A DNA stretch of 64,000 bases from Photobacterium marinum (lineage in GTDB: Bacteria > Pseudomonadota > Gammaproteobacteria > Enterobacterales > Vibrionaceae). The DNA lies in NCBI RefSeq assembly GCF_000331515.1, contig NZ_AMZO01000020.1, positions 62,001 through 126,000 on the forward strand, written 5' to 3'. This document shows positions 19,935 to 27,689 of this stretch, piece by piece; positions within the stretch are counted from its first letter, which is position 1; every line of letters starts with the position of its first letter. The position numbers were made by a program, and so were the translations under genes. The notes below the pieces were generated by a model, which saw only the letters and a list, made by a program, of their open reading frames with translations, did not search any database and was not told the origin of the DNA.

Positions 19935-20330
19935 TTATTCTCCTTTTAATGCCTTGCTCAGGTTCTTGAACTTAGAACCCAGAAAGTCGAGAGATGCCTG
20001 ATATTCAAGTGAGTTCTGCATAAACAGGTTTTGCTCAAGTTGTGCATCTACGGTATTGCCGTCACCGGTATCCGGTTGAGTCGGTACACGGTACTTTTGC
20101 TCACCCATCAAAGTCGTAGAGGCAGAGATATGCCGATTATTGGTGCGGCTAAGGCCAATCTTTGCCTCCGATGTTGCCGCACTCAATGCCCGCTGAAAGT
20201 CGATATCTTTTGCTTTATAGCCCGGCGTATTGGCATTGGCGAGGTTACTTGCCAGTGTTTCCGCGCGCTTAGCGCGAACACCTACGGTGTGCTGATGAAT
20301 ACCTAGTGCTTTATCAAAAGAGATAGACAT
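19935..20330 (-). CDS. flgB: FlgB, proximal rod protein
   Basis: 131 residues from the ATG at 20330, which has a textbook GGAGG five bases upstream; a TTG start at 20342 would place that site inside the gene. MSISFDKALGIHQHTVGVRA and SNLANANTPGYKAKDIDF are FlgB signatures. First gene of flgBCDE, 32 bases after a sigma-54 promoter. Confidence 0.97.
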   Translation of the reverse strand: MSISFDKALGIHQHTVGVRAKRAETLASNLANANTPGYKAKDIDFQRALSAATSEAKIGLSRTNNRHISASTTLMGEQKYRVPTQPDTGDGNTVDAQLEQNLFMQNSLEYQASLDFLGSKFKNLSKALKGE

Positions 20331-20361
20331 AACTGCCTCCAAAAATCGTTACCGATAAATA

Positions 20362-20377
20362 AGCAAAGGGTATGCCA
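20362..20377 (-). promoter_or_regulatory. Sigma-54 promoter of flgBCDE
   Basis: The minus strand reads TGGCATACCCTTTGCT: exact GG-N10-GC spacing and a full TTGC. Predicted start of transcription lies about 20 bases before the flgB ribosome site. Confidence 0.9.
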
Positions 20378-20450
20378 AAAATTGAAGCCAGTGAGAATAG
20401 TGTCGAAAATTGAAGAAGTGAGTAAAAGATAAAATGGGGGAAGGAGAATT

Positions 20451-20486
20451 GAGTATCGAGGAACGAATTAGGTTCCTCGATTACTC
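20451..20486 (-). terminator. Hairpin at the end of cheVR
   Basis: A perfect 10-bp stem (20455-20464 with 20472-20481), extendable to about 14 bp with one bulge, loop of seven bases. It lies between cheR and the flgB promoter. The minus strand continues CAATTCTCC, a poor U-tract, so termination is inferred mainly from stem strength and position. Confidence 0.55.
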
Positions 20487-20565
20487 AGGAGTCGATACGG
20501 TTGGAATTAATGCCAAACAGCTATGTCATGCTTTGTGCCTCTCCTGTCGGAGAAGCCCACCGCAA

Positions 20566-21396
20566 CTATTTTAGCTTGTAAATAATCCCAGGATTACAGC
20601 GAATCATCTCAAACTTGTCAGTCAGCCCCGTTAACGATTCAGAGGCTCCCAGCAACAAGTAACCACCAGGGTTAAGACTTGCGGCCATCTGGTTCAGTAC
20701 CTTCGCTTTCATTTCAGGCGAAAAGTAAATCAGTACGTTACGACAGAAAATCACATCGAACTTACCCAGCAACGCATAACTGTCTTTCAGGTTCTGCGGA
20801 CGGAAATTAACCATTCGCTTAACCTTATCGTTCACTTTCATCCGGCCGTCACCATTATTTTCAAAGAAGGTACGGCGACGTTCCGGAGAAAGTCCTCGAC
20901 TCAGTGCCAGGTTGTCATAAATACCGGCACGACACGTTTCCAGCATGGTCTGCGAAATATCTGTTGCCGTGATCTGTACACCACTGGCGAGCATACCAGG
21001 ACGACGAGCCTGCGTTTCAAGCACAGTCATCGCAATTGAATACGGCTCCTGGCCCGAAGAACTGGCTGATGACCAAATCTTGAGCGGACGCTTGTTTGCC
21101 GCAAGATCCGGTAAGATTCGATCAGCCAGAACGGTATATGGGTAGGTATCACGGAACCACAACGTCTCATTCGTCGTCATGGCATCCACCGCAGCTACAC
21201 GCAATTCACGATTACGGCCACTGATCACTAGTTGCAGTAACTCGGAAAGAGATGATAGCGAAAATCGGCTGACCAACGGACTCAGACGGCTGCGTACCAA
21301 ATACTGCTTACTGTCGCCAAGTACAATACCGCACTGCGCTTCAAGAAAACGACAAAAATCGCGGTATTCCTGGTCTTTTATTGTTATAGCTGTCAT
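20566..21396 (-). CDS. cheR: CheR, chemotaxis protein methyltransferase
   Basis: 276 residues. N-terminal all-helical CheR_N (YRDFCRFLEAQCGIVLGDSKQYLVRSRL) and C-terminal SAM-binding domain (IWSSASSSGQEPYSIAM; FDVIFCRNVLIYFSPEMK; GGYLLLGASESL). It methylates glutamates on chemoreceptors using S-adenosylmethionine, giving adaptation. It follows cheV by 26 bases on the same strand. No C-terminal pentapeptide-binding extension is visible. Confidence 0.96.
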   Translation of the reverse strand: MTAITIKDQEYRDFCRFLEAQCGIVLGDSKQYLVRSRLSPLVSRFSLSSLSELLQLVISGRNRELRVAAVDAMTTNETLWFRDTYPYTVLADRILPDLAANKRPLKIWSSASSSGQEPYSIAMTVLETQARRPGMLASGVQITATDISQTMLETCRAGIYDNLALSRGLSPERRRTFFENNGDGRMKVNDKVKRMVNFRPQNLKDSYALLGKFDVIFCRNVLIYFSPEMKAKVLNQMAASLNPGGYLLLGASESLTGLTDKFEMIRCNPGIIYKLK

Positions 21397-21422
21397 CTAC
21401 TACTCTATATTCAGGATTCAGG

Positions 21423-22340
21423 TTATTCCGGCATCGCGGCCTTAACCGCAGCCCCTAACTCATCCGGGTTAAACTTAGGGATGAATGCGTTGGCACCTAC
21501 ACGCTCAACCATTGCCTGGTTAAAGACACCACTCAGAGAGGTATGCAAGATTACATGCAGATCTTTCAGGTCGGCATGATTACGGATCTCTGCCGTTAAT
21601 GTATAACCGTCCATCTCCGGCATTTCAATATCGGAAATAACCAGAGCAAGTTGCTCGTAGATACTTGACTCTTTCGCCATCTCCTTAAGCAGCTCGATGG
21701 CTTCCTTACCGTCTTTAACCATTACACATTCGCAGCCGATAGCTTCAATTGCACGCTGGATCTGCTTACGAGCAACAGTGGAATCATCAGCGACCAGCAC
21801 TCGACGAACAACCGGCATATCATCAACCAGCTCTTCAAGTACCGTACCTGTGATATCGGTATCAACCGGAGAAATCTCATCCAGGATTTTTTCTACATCC
21901 AGGATTTCTACCAGTTCGTCATCGATTTCTGTTACCGCTGTCAGGTAGTTTTCCTTACCTGCACCTTGCGGTGGCGGAAGAATCGATTCCCAGTTCATAT
22001 TAATGATTCGCTCAACAGATGAAACCAGGAAGCCTTGGATCGAACGGTTAAATTCCGAGATGATCACAAAACAGTTATCCAAATCATCAATTGGACGGCC
22101 GCCAGTTGCTAGGCTCATATCAATAACAGAGATAGTCTGTCCGCGAATATGAGCAATCCCTTTTACTAATGGGTGCAAATTTGGCATTGTAGTCAACTTA
22201 GGGCACTGAAGCACCTCTTTGACTTTAAATACGTTTATACCGTAGCGCTGACGTCTGTTGAGTCTAAAAGTTAATAGCTCCAACCGGTTTTGACCAACAA
22301 GCTGGGTGCGCTGATTCACTGAATCAAGTATCCCCGACAT
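21423..22340 (-). CDS. cheV: CheV, chemotaxis coupling protein with receiver domain
   Basis: 305 residues. An N-terminal CheW-like domain (about 1-165; LLTFRLNRRQRYGINVFKVKE, KGIAHIRGQTISVIDM) is followed by a receiver (about 180-305) with VADDS and LVISDIEMPEMDGY, whose Asp is the phosphoacceptor. CheV couples receptors to CheA and may act as a phosphate sink in adaptation. Good ribosome site GGAG. It is divergent from flgA across a short region that holds a strong inverted repeat. Confidence 0.96.
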   Translation of the reverse strand: MSGILDSVNQRTQLVGQNRLELLTFRLNRRQRYGINVFKVKEVLQCPKLTTMPNLHPLVKGIAHIRGQTISVIDMSLATGGRPIDDLDNCFVIISEFNRSIQGFLVSSVERIINMNWESILPPPQGAGKENYLTAVTEIDDELVEILDVEKILDEISPVDTDITGTVLEELVDDMPVVRRVLVADDSTVARKQIQRAIEAIGCECVMVKDGKEAIELLKEMAKESSIYEQLALVISDIEMPEMDGYTLTAEIRNHADLKDLHVILHTSLSGVFNQAMVERVGANAFIPKFNPDELGAAVKAAMPE

Positions 22341-22373
22341 AAGGGTGACTCCATGTTATGCGTTTTTATTTCT

Positions 22374-22409
22374 ATACGTGTACGATAAGCAGCCCTATCG
22401 TACACGTAT
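22374..22409. repeat. 14-bp perfect inverted repeat between cheV and flgA
   Basis: Arms 22374-22387 and 22396-22409 are exact reverse complements around an eight-base centre AGCAGCCC. No U-run follows on either strand. It lies 34 bases before the cheV start and 57 before the flgA start, so it could be an operator acting on both, or a leader hairpin. Confidence 0.9.
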
Positions 22410-22465
22410 GATGAGCTTCGAGACTAATTTTAGCCCCTGAGACTATGCATTGAAGAGTAGAAACC

Positions 22466-23173
22466 GTGACCCAAAGAACACATTTAACACTCTTAATATT
22501 ACTAATCGGCCTGCCGGCAATTTTCTTTAGCACAAATATGTCAGCAGCGCCGCAAAATACCTTAGATAGAGTACAACATACCGCTGAGGAATTCGTCAAA
22601 AATGTTGTCGAAAAGCCAGAAAAAGGACAACTCACTGTCAAAGCAGCAAATTTAGATTCCCGACTCAAGCTGACACCCTGTCCAGCCCAACTTAAACTCT
22701 CAATACCCGGTAAACAGAACCTATCCGGTAATGTTACCGTCTTAGTTCGCTGTGAGCCAGAAAACTGGCAAGTTTATGTCCCAGTGCGTATTAAACTGCT
22801 CCTACCACGAGTGGTTGCGGCGAAGCCCCTTTCCCGCGGCGAAGTCCTTTCTGCCTCCAACCTTGATATCAGAATGGTTGAAACCCGCTTCCAGCGCGGC
22901 ATTCTTTTTGATAATCCGCAACAAATCATCGGTTCGAAAGTCAAAAGAAACGTCAATATGGGTGACACCGTCGAAGGTGGTGACATCTGCCTGGTCTGCC
23001 GTAATGATTCTGTGCTGATCAAAGCCGGCGGAAACGGACTCAATATAGTAACAAAAGGAATAGCTCTGTCTGACGGCTCACTCGGAGAGCAAATCCGGGT
23101 TCAAAATACTAAGTCAAAGCGTATTGTCGATGGTATTATCACTGGCGTTGGTGAAGTAACCGTAAATTTTTAA
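22466..23173 (+). CDS. flgA: FlgA, P-ring assembly chaperone
   Basis: 235 residues from a GTG start. Signal peptide TLLILLIGLPAIFFSTNMSA. A middle linker domain is followed by the C-terminal SAF domain (about 110-235), with VVAAKPLSRGEVLSASNLDI, NVNMGDTVEGGDICLV and GIALSDGSLGEQIRVQNTKS. It is a periplasmic chaperone for FlgI polymerisation. Divergent from cheV; flgMN follows after 73 bases. Confidence 0.95.
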   Translation: MTQRTHLTLLILLIGLPAIFFSTNMSAAPQNTLDRVQHTAEEFVKNVVEKPEKGQLTVKAANLDSRLKLTPCPAQLKLSIPGKQNLSGNVTVLVRCEPENWQVYVPVRIKLLLPRVVAAKPLSRGEVLSASNLDIRMVETRFQRGILFDNPQQIIGSKVKRNVNMGDTVEGGDICLVCRNDSVLIKAGGNGLNIVTKGIALSDGSLGEQIRVQNTKSKRIVDGIITGVGEVTVNF

Positions 23174-23181
23174 TTTAATGC

Positions 23182-23208
23182 TAAAGTTATTTTTGAGGTG
23201 GCCGAAAC
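23182..23208 (+). promoter_or_regulatory. Sigma-28 promoter of flgMN
   Basis: TAAA, exactly 15 bases, then GCCGAAAC (six of eight match GCCGATAA). It lies just after the flgA stop and 39 bases before flgM. Sigma-28 driving its own anti-sigma factor is a known feedback in this pathway. Confidence 0.8.
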
Positions 23209-23246
23209 AAAGGCTGTATCTAATTTAATGCTCAAAGGCTTATTTT

Positions 23247-23570
23247 ATGGCAAGTATTGATCAGCTACGCTCCGGCCATCCGATGACGACGGCCCGAAGC
23301 AGTAGCAACAGCGCGTCTGGCTCAACGTCAGAAGCAGCTAAAAATCAGCAGCTTGCGGCCTCCGGAAACGGCCAAAAGGATGCTGTTTCCCTGAGTTCGC
23401 AAGGTAAAGCTGTCGGACAAATTCACCAACAGCTCGCCGCTGAACCCAGCTTTGACAGCGCTAAAGTCGCTGCAATCAAAGAAGCTATTACCAATGGCGA
23501 CTATCAGATTGATGCTGAGAAACTGGCGTCAAATATGATGAAGTTTGAAGATGAGCTGCGTGGTCTGTAA
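23247..23570 (+). CDS. flgM: FlgM, anti-sigma-28 factor
   Basis: 107 residues. A Ser/Gln/Ala-rich, probably disordered N-terminus is followed by the helical sigma-28-binding half (FDSAKVAAIKEAITNGDYQI, DAEKLASNMMKFEDEL), the FlgM signature. It binds FliA in the cytoplasm and is exported when the hook is complete, releasing FliA. Weak AAGG nine bases upstream. Confidence 0.95.
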   Translation: MASIDQLRSGHPMTTARSSSNSASGSTSEAAKNQQLAASGNGQKDAVSLSSQGKAVGQIHQQLAAEPSFDSAKVAAIKEAITNGDYQIDAEKLASNMMKFEDELRGL

Positions 23571-23610
23571 ACGCAGCCTGTCACTTTGCAATTTGTGATT
23601 CAGAGAGATA

Positions 23611-24042
23611 ATGATGTCCCAAACCATTGAACAGTTACTAGAGCTGCAACTGGCGACCCTAGTTTCTCTCTCTCGCCTGCTGGAACAAGAAAAAGAGGCA
23701 ATAGTCGCCCGTAAAGCGGCAGATATTGCCCGGCTTGCAGGCGACAAACTGGCCTTGATAAACAAGGTACAACAGCAGGATCACCAAATTGCGAGTCATG
23801 CTCATCGACAACAGTTAACTGAAAACCCGGAGCTGGCGGAGAAGATTGAAACCATTCAGACAACTGTCTCACGCTGCAAAGAAATCAACGAAGTCAATGG
23901 CGAGGCTCTTCAGCGCGCCCAGCTTAGCTTCCACAAACTCAATAACTTGTTCCAGCAAAGCCGTGGCAAACAACAAATGACTTATAACAGTAGTGGTGTT
24001 GCCCAAAACATCCGCTCACTTGGCACAAATATCAAAGCCTAA
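23611..24042 (+). CDS. flgN: FlgN, chaperone for FlgK and FlgL
   Basis: 143 residues (142 from the second ATG). Long amphipathic helices (TIEQLLELQLATLVSLSRLL; ETIQTTVSRCKEINEVNGEA), as in FlgN-type type III chaperones, ending with QSRGKQQMTYNSSGVAQN. It escorts the hook-junction proteins to the export gate. Follows flgM by 40 bases. Confidence 0.92.
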   Translation: MMSQTIEQLLELQLATLVSLSRLLEQEKEAIVARKAADIARLAGDKLALINKVQQQDHQIASHAHRQQLTENPELAEKIETIQTTVSRCKEINEVNGEALQRAQLSFHKLNNLFQQSRGKQQMTYNSSGVAQNIRSLGTNIKA

Positions 24043-24219
24043 GCGCGGCATACCGAATGTGCCTATTCCCTCTCCCCATAACTCCCTGCTGTATACGTCA
24101 TCGTAAACGTCAGGCGTTTTTCTCCCCCCCAAAGACACCGCTAAAGTCAGTTTTTTTACATAAAACTCGTGCAGCAAGCATTGCCTCATCACAGTATCAT
24201 CTCAAATTACTCGCTAACT

Positions 24220-24264
24220 CATGCTTCATGCTTCATGCTTCATGCTTCATGCTTCATGCTTCAT
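24220..24264. repeat. Heptanucleotide tandem repeat (CATGCTT)6
   Basis: Six complete copies of CATGCTT plus CAT, with no mismatch. It is non-coding, between the convergent flgN and flgP genes. A pure array of this kind is expected to change copy number by strand slippage. The remaining gap (24043-24282) holds no ORF; a weak AAACG/CGTTT hairpin near 24104-24122 is the only terminator candidate for flgMN. Confidence 0.95.
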
Positions 24265-24277
24265 TATCCAATCAGAT

Positions 24278-24313
24278 CAAAAAGGCGAAGCGTGTAAATA
24301 CATCGCTTCGCCT
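24278..24313 (-). terminator. Terminator of flgOP
   Basis: Perfect 10-bp stem (24283-24292 with 24304-24313), 11-base loop, followed on the minus strand by TTTTTGATC. It lies 38 bases after the flgP stop. Confidence 0.88.
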
Positions 24314-24351
24314 ATTCTCTCAGTTCCAAATCAGATTGCTCAGATGAATTC

Positions 24352-24777
24352 CTAGAACAACGTCTCTTGGTTTGTCGGAACGTGATACACTTCTCCGTGC
24401 TCTTTCATACGATCCATCTGACGAAGATCAAGTTCCATCTCCGTTACGTAGCTGTCACCAACAGGATAACTACGAATTACCTTCGCACCACGAATGATGC
24501 CATCGACTGCGCCGTCGGTATTTTCAATTCCCAGCTGCTGATCTTCCAAGCCGGCACGGGCACTGATACGCATACCATAAACCTGTTCAGTTAATTCACG
24601 GTAAGCATCCAATTTGGATGCTCGCATCGCACGCACCTGCTTTTCTTCCAACGTTCTTCCACGTTGCTCACTGATAGAGGCATACCCCACGGCAGTGATC
24701 AAATCTTTATTTGGGATCTGGGTCAGAGGCTGACAACCAACCAGTAAGACAATTACCAGCATTAACCAATAACGCAT
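24352..24777 (-). CDS. flgP: FlgP, outer-membrane flagellar lipoprotein
   Basis: 141 residues with a lipoprotein signal (MRYWLMLVIVLLVGC; lipobox LVGC, lipidated Cys15). The mature part has the LPP20-type features GYASISEQRGRTLEEKQVRA and AYRELTEQVYGM. With FlgO and FlgT, FlgP builds the H ring and outer-membrane disk that strengthen the sheathed polar flagellum of vibrios. Second gene of flgOP, eight bases after flgO. Confidence 0.93.
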   Translation of the reverse strand: MRYWLMLVIVLLVGCQPLTQIPNKDLITAVGYASISEQRGRTLEEKQVRAMRASKLDAYRELTEQVYGMRISARAGLEDQQLGIENTDGAVDGIIRGAKVIRSYPVGDSYVTEMELDLRQMDRMKEHGEVYHVPTNQETLF

Positions 24778-24785
24778 AACAACTC

Positions 24786-25421
24786 CTAAGGTTTCAGCAC
24801 AATATTATTGCGCTCAAAGGTATCCGCTTCATTACGGATAATTTTACCGTTTTGCAGACGCATTTTATTGAGAGTATCAAGATCCCGACCGATTCGATCT
24901 GATGGCAGGAATCCCTGTGCTGTAGCAATGACGACCCGCGAACGCATACCAATAATACGAGCATTGACCATAACACCACCACCCTGCCTTAGCATAGTCC
25001 CTGTCAGCACATAATCGACCGGTTGTTGGGATGCCAACTCCTGCCAATTTCTGCTAATAGCAAAGTCACCTGCTGGCGTTACCTTGATAGCCCCTGTCGC
25101 TTTATAATCAACAACGGTATAACCCCGCTGCTGCATCTGATAGATAAAGCCTTCAGTAACAGTATTGCCCAGCCAATTGGTTTCACTCATGTCCTGCAGA
25201 TCAACAAATGATGTGACAGCCAGTGGTGTTTTGGCACTCAGGTACTGATTAGAAGTCACTAACTGCTCAGTGAGCCCTTCGACAAAAAAGTCCAATGTGT
25301 GACGTGGCGTTTCCGCTAACAGAAAAGAACTGCCGGTATAGGGCTCTTTACCGTTATATATCGGAGAATATGAGCAAGATACAGTCATCGCTGCCAGTAT
25401 CAGGACTATCCATTTTTTCAT
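24786..25421 (-). CDS. flgO: FlgO, outer-membrane flagellar lipoprotein
   Basis: 211 residues with a lipoprotein signal (MKKWIVLILAAMTVSC, lipidated Cys16). The mature domain is FlgO-like: VTSFVDLQDMSETNWLGNTV, the GYTVVDYKATGAI region, and QQPVDYVLTGTMLRQGGGVM. It works with FlgP and FlgT in the outer-membrane part of the basal body. First gene of flgOP, divergent from flgT. Confidence 0.94.
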   Translation of the reverse strand: MKKWIVLILAAMTVSCSYSPIYNGKEPYTGSSFLLAETPRHTLDFFVEGLTEQLVTSNQYLSAKTPLAVTSFVDLQDMSETNWLGNTVTEGFIYQMQQRGYTVVDYKATGAIKVTPAGDFAISRNWQELASQQPVDYVLTGTMLRQGGGVMVNARIIGMRSRVVIATAQGFLPSDRIGRDLDTLNKMRLQNGKIIRNEADTFERNNIVLKP

Positions 25422-25457
25422 TCTTGCCTGCTCCGGTGAAAAGATAGTTGTAGCCTG

Positions 25458-25484
25458 TTATCGTTCATTTTCAGAAAAACTTTA
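25458..25484 (-). promoter_or_regulatory. Possible sigma-28 promoter of flgOP
   Basis: On the minus strand TAAA, exactly 15 bases, then AACGATAA (six of eight match GCCGATAA, with the first two bases wrong). It lies 37 bases before the flgO start. No sigma-54 site is visible in this direction. Confidence 0.55.
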
Positions 25485-25518
25485 CTGATTAATTCCTTAT
25501 CATTACAAAAGTGAGTTA

Positions 25519-25534
25519 AGGAACACTCTTTGCA
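25519..25534 (+). promoter_or_regulatory. Sigma-54 promoter of flgT
   Basis: AGGAACACTCTTTGCA: GG and GC elements 10 bases apart with a full TTGC; the -24 region is degenerate (AGGAAC for TGGCAC). About 90 bases before the flgT ATG. Confidence 0.72.
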
Positions 25535-25622
25535 TGATGTTCATATACTTGAAAGAAGAAACAGCACGTTTTATCTTCAGTTAAATACTTGGCAAGCAAT
25601 TTTCGTACCTAAGTTGAATACA

Positions 25623-26756
25623 ATGAATAGACAACTAAAAAAGCTCCTCGTCAGCCTATCTTTATTTGCCTCATTCCAGGCCAATGCCGCTTGGATGGAA
25701 GTAACAGGTTCAGCCATGATGCTGGAAAGTGAAAGTACTGCACGCATCAACGCCCTGGAAGATGCAGTATATCAGGCAATGAGCTATGTAGGAGCTGATA
25801 TTGCCAGCTTCTCGCACTTACGCCCTTACCTTGCTACCGATCAGGAAGAATACCAATTCAGTGGCAGTGAAGTACGTCACGTAATGGTGTTGGATACGAA
25901 AAAGAAAAGCGGCAAATATTACCTGACAGCACGTATTGATGTTTACCCATCGGCAAAGACTTGCCACAAGGTACAGTACAAGAAAGGCGTATTGCTCGGT
26001 AACTTTACTATCACCTCACCACAGCATGCATCAATGGGTGGCGTTTACCAGCTAGGTAATGATTTTACCCAGATGCTAAAACGACAAATAGAGAGAAAGT
26101 CACAAAGCTTTATTGTTTCTGGCATAACACGTGTCCCAATAAACACCGGGCAACCTACCACATTAACAATGCTTGCCGAAGACACTGATGCCCAGTACAT
26201 CGTCAATGGTCAAATTACCGACTTAACGTCAACGTTGGATCAAAATCTGCTGAAAAGTGACAAAATCAACCGTCAATTTGCAGCCACCCTGCAAGTTATT
26301 GACGGCAAGACAGGAGAACTTCTGTTACAAAATAATTACCGGGAAATTGCCCAATGGCCATTTTCTAAAGTCAGCCAAGTTGATACTCGCGGTGCTCGCT
26401 TCTGGCAGTCCAGTTATGGCCAGGCAGTGCAGAGAGTCAGCAGGAATATGATGCTGGACTTAGAAACAGCGCTTTCCTGCCGCACCAGCCTGCCGGAAGT
26501 CGTCAACGTGTTTGGCAATACCGTTCATATTAACATTGGTCGTATCCACGGTATCAAACGCGGTGATCAACTAAAACTTTGGCACAGCGCCGGCTTTATC
26601 GATCAACAGGGGATCCCGCGCAACCGGATGGTACAGACAGACATAACTCTGACGGCTGAACGGGTTTATGAAAAATCAGCCGAGCTCACAATCGAACAAA
26701 CAGAGCTGGCTTCAAGCATCCAGCCTGGTGATTTACTAACCAAGCAGTTACCTTGA
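25623..26756 (+). CDS. flgT: FlgT, flagellar H-ring protein
   Basis: 377 residues from the ATG at 25623; 31 extra in-frame residues upstream look untranslated, because the real start is followed at once by a signal peptide (MNRQLKKLLVSLSLFASFQA, cleaved before AWMEVTG). The mature N-terminal domain (SAMMLESESTARINALEDAV) and C-terminal part (NTVHINIGRIHGIKRGDQLK) match FlgT. FlgT forms the H ring around the LP ring and is needed for MotX/MotY T-ring assembly in sodium-driven polar flagella. It closes the flagellar block. Confidence 0.94.
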   Translation: MNRQLKKLLVSLSLFASFQANAAWMEVTGSAMMLESESTARINALEDAVYQAMSYVGADIASFSHLRPYLATDQEEYQFSGSEVRHVMVLDTKKKSGKYYLTARIDVYPSAKTCHKVQYKKGVLLGNFTITSPQHASMGGVYQLGNDFTQMLKRQIERKSQSFIVSGITRVPINTGQPTTLTMLAEDTDAQYIVNGQITDLTSTLDQNLLKSDKINRQFAATLQVIDGKTGELLLQNNYREIAQWPFSKVSQVDTRGARFWQSSYGQAVQRVSRNMMLDLETALSCRTSLPEVVNVFGNTVHINIGRIHGIKRGDQLKLWHSAGFIDQQGIPRNRMVQTDITLTAERVYEKSAELTIEQTELASSIQPGDLLTKQLP

Positions 26757-26791
26757 TGATACTAATTGCTTAAAAAACGGAAAGATTCAGG

Positions 26792-26797
26792 TATAAT
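26792..26797 (+). promoter_or_regulatory. -10 element of tRNA-Arg
   Basis: A perfect TATAAT ends 23 bases before the tRNA. The -35 region (CTTAAA at 17-bp spacing) is poor. Confidence 0.55.
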
Positions 26798-26820
26798 AGC
26801 AAACCAAGCAAGTCTGGAAT

Positions 26821-26897
26821 GCTCCCTTAGCTCAGCTGGATAGAGCGTCCCCCTCCTAAGGGGAAGGCCACAGGTTCGACTCCTGTAGGGAGCGCCA
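26821..26897 (+). tRNA. tRNA-Arg (anticodon CCT)
   Basis: 77 bases with a full cloverleaf: acceptor GCTCCCT/AGGGAGC, D arm GCTC...GAGC, anticodon stem TCCCC/GGGGA around the loop CTCCTAA (anticodon CCT, reading AGG), T arm ACAGG-TTCGACT-CCTGT, and an encoded CCA end. No integrase or attachment-site duplication follows. Confidence 0.97.
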
Positions 26898-27053
26898 TTT
26901 TCTTGGTTTGCCAATACCAACCATCATTTTGACTCTCTTGTTCTCCTGTTATAAAACAGCCCTCTTTGTCATATACATAGCTTCATTCGCCTCCACTGAA
27001 TACAAGAACACTAACAGTAAGTACATCGCCAGTTTTTTATTTTGACAAATAAC

Positions 27054-27078
27054 AAAAAACCCCGCCAAAGCGAGGTTT
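27054..27078 (-). terminator. Terminator of tRNA-Ala
   Basis: On the minus strand an 8-bp stem AACCTCGC/GCGGGGTT (one G-T pair) with loop TTTG, then a T-run. It lies 36 bases after the tRNA-Ala 3' end. The rest of 26898-27053 holds nothing recognisable. Confidence 0.85.
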
Positions 27079-27113
27079 GATTCTCTTTCTCTTATTTGAG
27101 AAAAGATGAAATT

Positions 27114-27189
<76 letters not shown>

Positions 27190-27453
27190 AAAAGCTGATT
27201 AAAGATACTAAAAATATAATTAAATCATGTCAATACATGACTCTCTATCAAGCCATACCACATAACAATTCTGTTAGCCGATTCACACTTTAAGACCAGC
27301 CCATTGCCTGCACCTTATCATGAAAAGCTCAACGAAAAACAATGAATCGCTTAATAAGAATTAAAAAAAATGATCGTGTTCTACGCTTTAACTGTATCAA
27401 TTGGTAATGAATACACGAATAACCTGATAGTTAATTATGGAGAAGTCAGACGT

Positions 27454-27627
27454 ATGAAAAAACTAGCCGCCCTTGGGGCAATCCTGTTGCTAGCTGCTAG
27501 CTTTGGCTCTTCTGCATATATCTTAACTGGTACCGATGCAGATCAACCTGAGGATGCTGTAAAGCATTGTGCTACAGCTAAAAATTATTGGGTATGTATC
27601 GAGAACTACAAGAGATTCAACAAATAA
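27454..27627 (+). CDS. Small secreted protein of unknown function
   Basis: 57 residues from the ATG at 27454 (GGAG 11 bases upstream); the in-frame sequence before it does not look coding. The first 22 residues form a clear signal peptide (MKKLAALGAILLLAASFGSS). The mature part is about 35 residues, acidic then basic, with two cysteines eight residues apart (HCATAKNYWVC) that could form a disulfide. No family is recognised. Convergent with gltX across a shared terminator hairpin. Confidence 0.65.
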   Translation: MKKLAALGAILLLAASFGSSAYILTGTDADQPEDAVKHCATAKNYWVCIENYKRFNK

Positions 27628-27633
27628 TAAAAA

Positions 27634-27662
27634 AGCGGAAGAGACAGATCACCTCTTCCGCT
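27634..27662 (-). terminator. Terminator of gltX
   Basis: Perfect 10-bp stem (27634-27643 with 27653-27662), nine-base loop, T-run on the minus strand. It lies 27 bases past the gltX stop. The plus side lacks a T-run but the hairpin may also serve the small gene at 27454. Confidence 0.9.
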
Positions 27663-27689
27663 AGCTTTAGCTTATATTAAGTAATTAAA

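Noticed and set aside
24220..24264. CRISPR array
   Set aside because: The unit is only seven bases with no spacers; it is a simple tandem repeat.
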